DNA of 64,000 nt from Brassica napus (Eukaryota > Streptophyta > Magnoliopsida > Brassicales > Brassicaceae). The notes below the pieces were generated by a model. The model was not told the DNA's origin, did no database searches, and was given only the letters and a program-made list of their open reading frames with translations. The stretch is taken from positions 310,001 through 374,000 of the forward strand of contig NW_026015657.1 of NCBI RefSeq assembly GCF_020379485.1, in the 5' to 3' direction. The position numbers and the translations under genes were made by a program. Below are positions 54,001 through 64,000 of this stretch, piece by piece (the stretch's first letter is position 1; each line of letters starts with the position of its first letter).

Positions 54001-57000
54001 AACTTCTTCATCCCAACTCCTATGAGATTTATTCAACTTCCTGGTGATTCTCCACCACTTTATGTATCCAAATCAAGCTTCTTACAAAGTGATTCATCCT
54101 GGTTTGATTGGAACGACGAAGAAGCTGTGCTATTCCCAAACTGGGAAACTGGAATCACCTGATTTGAAAGTGGGATAACTTCTTCATCCCAACTCCTATG
54201 AGATTTATTCAACTTCCTGGTGATTCTCCACCACTTTATGTATCCAAATCAAGCTTCTCACAAAGTGATTCATCCTGGTTTGATTGGAACGACGAAGAAG
54301 CTGTGCTATTCCCAAACTGGGAAACTGGAATCACCTGATTTGAAAGTGGGATAACTTCTTCATCCCAACTCCTATGAGATTTATTCAACTTCCTGGTGAT
54401 TCTCCACCACTTTATGTATCCAAATCAAGCTTCTCACAAAGTGATTCATCCTGGTTTGATTGGAACGACGAAGAAGCTGTGCTATTCCCAAACTGGGAAA
54501 CTGGAATCACCTGATTTGAAAGTGGGATAACTTCTTCATCCCAACTCCTATGAGATTTATTCAACTTCCTGGTGATTCTCCACCACTTTATGTATCCAAA
54601 TCAAGCTTCTCACAAAGTGATTCATCCTGGTTTGATTGGAACGACGAAGAAGCTGTGCTATTCCCAAACTGGGAAACTGGAATCACCTGATTTGAAAGTG
54701 GGATAACTTCTTCATCCCAACTCCTATGAGATTTATTCAACTTCCTGGTGATTCTCCACCACTTTATGTATCCAAATCAAGCTTCTCACAAAGTGATTCA
54801 TCCTGGTTTGATTGGAACGACGAAGAAGCTGTGCTATTCCCAAACTGGGAAACTGGAATCACCTGATTTGAAAGTGGGATAACTTCTTCATCCCAACTCC
54901 TATGAGATTTATTCAACTTCCTGGTGATTCTCCACCACTTTATGTATCCAAATCAAGCTTCTCACAAAGTGATTCATCCTGGTTTGATTGGAACGACGAA
55001 GAAGCTGTGCTATTCCCAAACTGGGAAACTGGAATCACCTGATTTGAAAGTGGGATAACTTCTTCATCCCAACTCCTATGAGATTTATTCAACTTCCTGG
55101 TGATTCTCCACCACTTTATGTATCCAAATCAAGCTTCTCACAAAGTGATTCATCCTGGTTTGATTGGAACGACGAAGAAGCTGTGCTATTCCCAAACTGG
55201 GAAACTGGAATCACCTGATTTGAAAGTGGGATAACTTCTTCATCCCAACTCCTATGAGATTTATTCAACTTCCTGGTGATTCTCCACCACTTTATGTATC
55301 CAAATCAAGCTTCTCACAAAGTGATTCATCCTGGTTTGATTGGAACGACGAAGAAGCTGTGCTATTCCCAAACTGGGAAACTGGAATCACCTGATTTGAA
55401 AGTGGGATAACTTCTTCATCCAACTCCTATGAGATTTATTCAACTTCCTGGTGATTCTCCACCACTTTATGTATCCAAATCAAGCTTCTCACAAAGTGAT
55501 TCATCCTGGTTTGATTGGAACGACGAAGAAGCTGTGCTATTCCCAAACTGGGAAACTGGAATCACCTGATTTGAAAGTGGGATAACTTCTTCATCCCAAC
55601 TCCTATGAGATTTATTCAACTTCCTGGTGATTCTCCACCACTTTATGTATCCAAATCAAGCTTCTCACAAAGTGATTCATCCTGGTTTGATTGGAACGAC
55701 GAAGAAGCTGTGCTATTCCCAAACTGGGAAACTGGAATCACCTGATTTGAAAGTGGGATAACTTCTTCATCCCAACTCCTATGAGATTTATTCAACTTCC
55801 TGGTGATTCTCCACCACTTTATGTATCCAAATCAAGCTTCTTACAAAGTGATTCATCCTGGTTTGATTGGAACGACGAAGAAGCTGTGCTATTCCCAAAC
55901 TGGGAAACTGGAATCACCTGATTTGAAAGTGGGATAACTTCTTCATCCCAACTCCTATGAGATTTATTCAACTTCCTGGTGATTCTCCACCACTTTATGT
56001 ATCCAAATCAAGCTTCTTACAAAGTGATTCATCCTGGTTTGATTGGAACGACGAAGAAGCTGTGCTATTCCCAAACTGGGAAACTGGAATCACCTGATTT
56101 GAAAGTGGGATAACTTCTTCATCCCAACTCCTATGAGATTTATTCAACTTCCTGGTGATTCTCCACCACTTTATGTATCCAAATCAAGCTTCTCACAAAG
56201 TGATTCATCCTGGTTTGATTGGAACGACGAAGAAGCTGTGCTATTCCCAAACTGGGAAACTGGAATCACCTGATTTGAAAGTGGGATAACTTCTTCATCC
56301 CAACTCCTATGAGATTTATTCAACTTCCTGGTGATTCTCCACCACTTTATGTATCCAAATCAAGCTTCTCACAAAGTGATTCATCCTGGTTTGATTGGAA
56401 CGACGAAGAAGCTGTGCTATTCCCAAACTGGGAAACTGGAATCACCTGATTTGAAAGTGGGATAACTTCTTCATCCCAACTCCTATGAGATTTATTCAAC
56501 TTCCTGGTGATTCTCCACCACTTTATGTATCCAAATCAAGCTTCTCACAAAGTGATTCATCCTGGTTTGATTGGAACGACGAAGAAGCTGTGCTATTCCC
56601 AAACTGGGAAACTGGAATCACCTGATTTGAAAGTGGGATAACTTCTTCATCCAACTCCTATGAGATTTATTCAACTTCCTGGTGATTCTCCACCACTTTA
56701 TGTATCCAAATCAAGCTTCTCACAAAGTGATTCATCCTGGTTTGATTGGAACGACGAAGAAGCTGTGCTATTCCCAAACTGGGAAACTGGAATCACCTGA
56801 TTTGAAAGTGGGATAACTTCTTCATCCCAACTCCTATGAGATTTATTCAACTTCCTGGTGATTCTCCACCACTTTATGTATCCAAATCAAGCTTCTCACA
56901 AAGTGATTCATCCTGGTTTGATTGGAACGACGAAGAAGCTGTGCTATTCCCAAACTGGGAAACTGGAATCACCTGATTTGAAAGTGGGATAACTTCTTCA

Positions 57001-60000
57001 TCCCAACTCCTATGAGATTTATTCAACTTCCTGGTGATTCTCCACCACTTTATGTATCCAAATCAAGCTTCTCACAAAGTGATTCATCCTGGTTTGATTG
57101 GAACGACGAAGAAGCTGTGCTATTCCCAAACTGGGAAACTGGAATCACCTGATTTGAAAGTGGGATAACTTCTTCATCCCAACTCCTATGAGATTTATTC
57201 AACTTCCTGGTGATTCTCCACCACTTTATGTATCCAAATCAAGCTTCTCACAAAGTGATTCATCCTGGTTTGATTGGAACGACGAAGAAGCTGTGCTATT
57301 CCCAAACTGGGAAACTGGAATCACCTGATTTGAAAGTGGGATAACTTCTTCATCCCAACTCCTATGAGATTTATTCAACTTCCTGGTGATTCTCCACCAC
57401 TTTATGTATCCAAATCAAGCTTCTCACAAAGTGATTCATCCTGGTTTGATTGGAACGACGAAGAAGCTGTGCTATTCCCAAACTGGGAAACTGGAATCAC
57501 CTGATTTGAAAGTGGGATAACTTCTTCATCCCAACTCCTATGAGATTTATTCAACTTCCTGGTGATTCTCCACCACTTTATGTATCCAAATCAAGCTTCT
57601 TACAAAGTGATTCATCCTGGTTTGATTGGAACGACGAAGAAGCTGTGCTATTCCCAAACTGGGAAACTGGAATCACCTGATTTGAAAGTGGGATAACTTC
57701 TTCATCCCAACTCCTATGAGATTTATTCAACTTCCTGGTGATTCTCCACCACTTTATGTATCCAAATCAAGCTTCTCACAAAGTGATTCATCCTGGTTTG
57801 ATTGGAACGACGAAGAAGCTGTGCTATTCCCAAACTGGGAAACTGGAATCACCTGATTTGAAAGTGGGATAACTTCTTCATCCCAACTCCTATGAGATTT
57901 ATTCAACTTCCTGGTGATTCTCCACCACTTTATGTATCCAAATCAAGCTTCTTACAAAGTGATTCATCCTGGTTTGATTGGAACGACGAAGAAGCTGTGC
58001 TATTCCCAAACTGGGAAACTGGAATCACCTGATTTGAAAGTGGGATAACTTCTTCATCCCAACTCCTATGAGATTTATTCAACTTCCTGGTGATTCTCCA
58101 CCACTTTATGTATCCAAATCAAGCTTCTCACAAAGTGATTCATCCTGGTTTGATTGGAACGACGAAGAAGCTGTGCTATTCCCAAACTGGGAAACTGGAA
58201 TCACCTGATTTGAAAGTGGGATAACTTCTTCATCCCAACTCCTATGAGATTTATTCAACTTCCTGGTGATTCTCCACCACTTTATGTATCCAAATCAAGC
58301 TTCTTACAAAGTGATTCATCCTGGTTTGATTGGAACGACGAAGAAGCTGTGCTATTCCCAAACTGGGAAACTGGAATCACCTGATTTGAAAGTGGGATAA
58401 CTTCTTCATCCCAACTCCTATGAGATTTATTCAACTTCCTGGTGATTCTCCACCACTTTATGTATCCAAATCAAGCTTCTCACAAAGTGATTCATCCTGG
58501 TTTGATTGGAACGACGAAGAAGCTGTGCTATTCCCAAACTGGGAAACTGGAATCACCTGATTTGAAAGTGGGATAACTTCTTCATCCCAACTCCTATGAG
58601 ATTTATTCAACTTCCTGGTGATTCTCCACCACTTTATGTATCCAAATCAAGCTTCTTACAAAGTGATTCATCCTGGTTTGATTGGAACGACGAAGAAGCT
58701 GTGCTATTCCCAAACTGGGAAACTGGAATCACCTGATTTGAAAGTGGGATAACTTCTTCATCCCAACTCCTATGAGATTTATTCAACTTCCTGGTGATTC
58801 TCCACCACTTTATGTATCCAAATCAAGCTTCTCACAAAGTGATTCATCCTGGTTTGATTGGAACGACGAAGAAGCTGTGCTATTCCCAAACTGGGAAACT
58901 GGAATCACCTGATTTGAAAGTGGGATAACTTCTTCATCCCAACTCCTATGAGATTTATTCAACTTCCTGGTGATTCTCCACCACTTTATGTATCCAAATC
59001 AAGCTTCTCACAAAGTGATTCATCCTGGTTTGATTGGAACGACGAAGAAGCTGTGCTATTCCCAAACTGGGAAACTGGAATCACCTGATTTGAAAGTGGG
59101 ATAACTTCTTCATCCCAACTCCTATGAGATTTATTCAACTTCCTGGTGATTCTCCACCACTTTATGTATCCAAATCAAGCTTCTCACAAAGTGATTCATC
59201 CTGGTTTGATTGGAACGACGAAGAAGCTGTGCTATTCCCAAACTGGGAAACTGGAATCACCTGATTTGAAAGTGGGATAACTTCTTCATCCCAACTCCTA
59301 TGAGATTTATTCAACTTCCTGGTGATTCTCCACCACTTTATGTATCCAAATCAAGCTTCTCACAAAGTGATTCATCCTGGTTTGATTGGAACGACGAAGA
59401 AGCTGTGCTATTCCCAAACTGGGAAACTGGAATCACCTGATTTGAAAGTGGGATAACTTCTTCATCCCAACTCCTATGAGATTTATTCAACTTCCTGGTG
59501 ATTCTCCACCACTTTATGTATCCAAATCAAGCTTCTCACAAAGTGATTCATCCTGGTTTGATTGGAACGACGAAGAAGCTGTGCTATTCCCAAACTGGGA
59601 AACTGGAATCACCTGATTTGAAAGTGGGATAACTTCTTCATCCCAACTCCTATGAGATTTATTCAACTTCCTGGTGATTCTCCACCACTTTATGTATCCA
59701 AATCAAGCTTCTCACAAAGTGATTCATCCTGGTTTGATTGGAACGACGAAGAAGCTGTGCTATTCCCAAACTGGGAAACTGGAATCACCTGATTTGAAAG
59801 TGGGATAACTTCTTCATCCCAACTCCTATGAGATTTATTCAACTTCCTGGTGATTCTCCACCACTTTATGTATCCAAATCAAGCTTCTCACAAAGTGATT
59901 CATCCTGGTTTGATTGGAACGACGAAGAAGCTGTGCTATTCCCAAACTGGGAAACTGGAATCACCTGATTTGAAAGTGGGATAACTTCTTCATCCCAACT

Positions 60001-63000
60001 CCTATGAGATTTATTCAACTTCCTGGTGATTCTCCACCACTTTATGTATCCAAATCAAGCTTCTCACAAAGTGATTCATCCTGGTTTGATTGGAACGACG
60101 AAGAAGCTGTGCTATTCCCAAACTGGGAAACTGGAATCACCTGATTTGAAAGTGGGATAACTTCTTCATCCCAACTCCTATGAGATTTATTCAACTTCCT
60201 GGTGATTCTCCACCACTTTATGTATCCAAATCAAGCTTCTCACAAAGTGATTCATCCTGGTTTGATTGGAACGACGAAGAAGCTGTGCTATTCCCAAACT
60301 GGGAAACTGGAATCACCTGATTTGAAAGTGGGATAACTTCTTCATCCCAACTCCTATGAGATTTATTCAACTTCCTGGTGATTCTCCACCACTTTATGTA
60401 TCCAAATCAAGCTTCTCACAAAGTGATTCATCCTGGTTTGATTGGAACGACGAAGAAGCTGTGCTATTCCCAAACTGGGAAACTGGAATCACCTGATTTG
60501 AAAGTGGGATAACTTCTTCATCCCAACTCCTATGAGATTTATTCAACTTCCTGGTGATTCTCCACCACTTTATGTATCCAAATCAAGCTTCTCACAAAGT
60601 GATTCATCCTGGTTTGATTGGAACGACGAAGAAGCTGTGCTATTCCCAAACTGGGAAACTGGAATCACCTGATTTGAAAGTGGGATAACTTCTTCATCCC
60701 AACTCCTATGAGATTTATTCAACTTCCTGGTGATTCTCCACCACTTTATGTATCCAAATCAAGCTTCTTACAAAGTGATTCATCCTGGTTTGATTGGAAC
60801 GACGAAGAAGCTGTGCTATTCCCAAACTGGGAAACTGGAATCACCTGATTTGAAAGTGGGATAACTTCTTCATCCCAACTCCTATGAGATTTATTCAACT
60901 TCCTGGTGATTCTCCACCACTTTATGTATCCAAATCAAGCTTCTCACAAAGTGATTCATCCTGGTTTGATTGGAACGACGAAGAAGCTGTGCTATTCCCA
61001 AACTGGGAAACTGGAATCACCTGATTTGAAAGTGGGATAACTTCTTCATCCCAACTCCTATGAGATTTATTCAACTTCCTGGTGATTCTCCACCACTTTA
61101 TGTATCCAAATCAAGCTTCTCACAAAGTGATTCATCCTGGTTTGATTGGAACGACGAAGAAGCTGTGCTATTCCCAAACTGGGAAACTGGAATCACCTGA
61201 TTTGAAAGTGGGATAACTTCTTCATCCCAACTCCTATGAGATTTATTCAACTTCCTGGTGATTCTCCACCACTTTATGTATCCAAATCAAGCTTCTTACA
61301 AAGTGATTCATCCTGGTTTGATTGGAACGACGAAGAAGCTGTGCTATTCCCAAACTGGGAAACTGGAATCACCTGATTTGAAAGTGGGATAACTTCTTCA
61401 TCCCAACTCCTATGAGATTTATTCAACTTCCTGGTGATTCTCCACCACTTTATGTATCCAAATCAAGCTTCTTACAAAGTGATTCATCCTGGTTTGATTG
61501 GAACGACGAAGAAGCTGTGCTATTCCCAAACTGGGAAACTGGAATCACCTGATTTGAAAGTGGGATAACTTCTTCATCCCAACTCCTATGAGATTTATTC
61601 AACTTCCTGGTGATTCTCCACCACTTTATGTATCCAAATCAAGCTTCTCACAAAGTGATTCATCCTGGTTTGATTGGAACGACGAAGAAGCTGTGCTATT
61701 CCCAAACTGGGAAACTGGAATCACCTGATTTGAAAGTGGGATAACTTCTTCATCCCAACTCCTATGAGATTTATTCAACTTCCTGGTGATTCTCCACCAC
61801 TTTATGTATCCAAATCAAGCTTCTTACAAAGTGATTCATCCTGGTTTGATTGGAACGACGAAGAAGCTGTGCTATTCCCAAACTGGGAAACTGGAATCAC
61901 CTGATTTGAAAGTGGGATAACTTCTTCATCCCAACTCCTATGAGATTTATTCAACTTCCTGGTGATTCTCCACCACTTTATGTATCCAAATCAAGCTTCT
62001 CACAAAGTGATTCATCCTGGTTTGATTGGAACGACGAAGAAGCTGTGCTATTCCCAAACTGGGAAACTGGAATCACCTGATTTGAAAGTGGGATAACTTC
62101 TTCATCCCAACTCCTATGAGATTTATTCAACTTCCTGGTGATTCTCCACCACTTTATGTATCCAAATCAAGCTTCTCACAAAGTGATTCATCCTGGTTTG
62201 ATTGGAACGACGAAGAAGCTGTGCTATTCCCAAACTGGGAAACTGGAATCACCTGATTTGAAAGTGGGATAACTTCTTCATCCCAACTCCTATGAGATTT
62301 ATTCAACTTCCTGGTGATTCTCCACCACTTTATGTATCCAAATCAAGCTTCTCACAAAGTGATTCATCCTGGTTTGATTGGAACGACGAAGAAGCTGTGC
62401 TATTCCCAAACTGGGAAACTGGAATCACCTGATTTGAAAGTGGGATAACTTCTTCATCCCAACTCCTATGAGATTTATTCAACTTCCTGGTGATTCTCCA
62501 CCACTTTATGTATCCAAATCAAGCTTCTCACAAAGTGATTCATCCTGGTTTGATTGGAACGACGAAGAAGCTGTGCTATTCCCAAACTGGGAAACTGGAA
62601 TCACCTGATTTGAAAGTGGGATAACTTCTTTCCCAACTCCTATGAGATTTATTCAACTTCCTGGTGATTCTCCACCACTTTATGTATCCAAATCAAGCTT
62701 CTCACAAAGTGATTCATCCTGGTTTGATTGGAACGACGAAGAAGCTGTGCTATTCCCAAACTGGGAAACTGGAATCACCTGATTTGAAAGTGGGATAACT
62801 TCTTCATCCCAACTCCTATGAGATTTATTCAACTTCCTGGTGATTCTCCACCACTTTATGTATCCAAATCAAGCTTCTTACAAAGTGATTCATCCTGGTT
62901 TGATTGGAACGACGAAGAAGCTGTGCTATTCCCAAACTGGGAAACTGGAATCACCTGATTGAAAGTGGGATAACTTCTTCATCCCAACTCCTATGAGATT

Positions 63001-63450
63001 TATTCAACTTCCTGGTGATTCTCCACCACTTTATGTATCCAAATCAAGCTTCTTACAAAGTGATTCATCCTGGTTTGATTGGAACGACGAAGAAGCTGTG
63101 CTATTCCCAAACTGGGAAACTGGAATCACCTGATTTGAAAGTGGGATAACTTCTTCATCCCAACTCCTATGAGATTTATTCAACTTCCTGGTGATTCTCC
63201 ACCACTTTATGTATCCAAATCAAGCTTCTCACAAAGTGATTCATCCTGGTTTGATTGGAACGACGAGAAGAAGCTGTGCTATTCCCAAACTGGGAAACTG
63301 GAATCACCTGATTTGAAAGTGGGATAACTTCTTCATCCCAAATCCTATGAGATTTATTCAACTTCCTGGTGATTCTCCACCACTTTATGTATCCAAATCA
63401 AGCTTCTTACAAAGAGATTCATCCTGGTTTGATTGGAATGACGAAGAAGC
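45027..63450. repeat. Satellite array 4: about 105 near-identical 176-bp monomers
   Basis: Same satellite and orientation as arrays 1 and 3. The phase is exact over 99 monomers (45041 to 62461), apart from small indels at about 46795, 55420 and 56650. Most monomers look identical except for a C/T choice at monomer position 69 (CTCACAAAGTG or CTTACAAAGTG). Only the outermost monomers carry older variants (CTTTTTTTCG at 45207; ACAAAGAGATTC near 45107, 45647 and 63411). This is the signature of recent local amplification. Confidence 0.95.
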
Positions 63451-64000
63451 TATGAGATTACGAGATCTTTAGAGTCAACTAGAATGTAAGTGAGAGTTTA
63501 GGTGAAGTTTGAAGAGATTATGAAAGACTAAGTAACTTGAGAATCGTTTAGAGTCTAAGAGAGAACCATAGTGTCTAAGAGATTAGAGAGACTCAAACTG
63601 CATAATCTTTATTAATGTTGAGAGTTACAATATATAGGAGAGCTACAAGGGTTTACAAATCAAAAGGTAAAGAGTAAGCATGTGAGGTCAAGGTTAAGGA
63701 TTCAAATCAAAACCAATAAGCTCCACAAGCTTATGCATCTGGGACTAAAGTGCTTGCTTTCCAGCCTGTCCCAGCCTGGTAATGCGCGCCCTTATCCCTT
63801 AAACGGTCTGATCCTTCTCCACTTGAGTAACTCTTCATGTTACGTTCACTTGTGCAATGGTAACTTGGTTGAGGCTTGGATGGTACGGACTGTACGGCTT
63901 GTACGGCCTTGTACGGACGTCCGTACCATGCTCTCCCTAAACCCCAAGCTTCCTCATCTCCTTTCCTCTTCAACTCTTAGCTTTCATACAATATCAGCTC
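63451..64000 (-). repeat. Element G: partial LTR, probably 3' LTR of a minus-strand copia element
   Basis: Satellite stops within a monomer after GACGAAGAAGC, and LTR-like sequence begins TATGAGATTA, resembling the D and A LTR edges. It has the conserved block TTGACCTCACATGCTT (63676-63691), a TATA-like CCTATATA on the minus strand (about 63631-63638), and five CCGTAC-type sites. The window ends before the LTR does, so the interior is not seen and the orientation is inferred from these motifs. Confidence 0.8.
63883..63926 (-). promoter_or_regulatory. Phased CCGTAC cluster with 16-bp palindrome in the G LTR
   Basis: GTACGG at 63883, 63892, 63901 and 63911, and CCGTAC at 63921, at 9-10 bp steps. 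The last two form the perfect palindrome GTACGGACGTCCGTAC (63911-63926). Confidence 0.5.

Noticed and set aside
45027..63450. CRISPR-like array of regular repeats
   Set aside because: The repeat is a contiguous 176-bp satellite with no unique spacers, in plant DNA.
63731..63973. 80-codon minus-strand frame in the G LTR
   Set aside because: It lies in LTR U3 over the CCGTAC cluster, where the other LTRs have no such frame.
1..64000. Ty3/gypsy centromeric retrotransposon (CRB type)
   Set aside because: Every pol here has integrase before reverse transcriptase, the copia order; no chromodomain or gypsy motif is seen.

Overview
This is plant nuclear DNA from centromeric or pericentromeric heterochromatin, almost certainly from Brassica or a close relative. 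About 54% of the window is one tandem repeat with a 176-bp monomer and a HindIII site. From memory it matches the Brassica CentBr/canrep centromeric satellite. The rest is Ty1/copia-type LTR retrotransposon sequence inserted into the satellite. I see no cellular host gene, tRNA, rRNA or CRISPR array.

Layout: 1-5041 is a minus-strand copia element (A), cut by the window edge. 5042-15930 is satellite array 1. 15931-27757 is a plus-strand copia element (B), broken at 18114-23939 by a nested, apparently intact minus-strand copia element (D). 27758-27898 is a satellite remnant (array 2). 27899-31940 is a non-autonomous LTR element (C) with no pol. 31941-37030 is satellite array 3. 37031-45026 is a plus-strand copia element (E), broken by a nested minus-strand copia element (F) that has lost its 5' end. 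45027-63450 is satellite array 4, the most homogeneous. 63451-64000 is the start of another LTR, probably of a minus-strand element (G).

All satellite has the same orientation. B, C and E each leave and re-enter the monomer at the same phase, so arrays 1 to 4 are one ancestral array split by insertions. Element D looks young: its 5-bp target duplications match, I see no difference between its two 564-bp LTRs, and it has one open frame of 1483 codons with every catalytic motif. B has nonsense codons, A has a frameshift and a nonsense codon, and E and F share a large deletion. C has no pol but keeps the family's primer site, polypurine tract and 3' noncoding signals, so it probably depends on relatives such as D for movement.

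The most interesting signals are noncoding. (1) A stem-loop in the 3' UTR has compensatory base changes across elements. (2) A second hairpin with covarying pairs abuts the polypurine tract. (3) An exact second copy of the polypurine tract lies inside the pol coding region of all five pol-bearing elements, about 850 nt upstream of the first, as in a central PPT. (4) CCGTAC (SBP-box-like) sites are clustered at about one helical turn in most of the LTRs. (5) A has a non-canonical ORF where gag should be. (6) C contains repeated hairpin/PPT modules, an intron-like segment and a 24-bp perfect palindrome. All of this was read by eye, with no database search.
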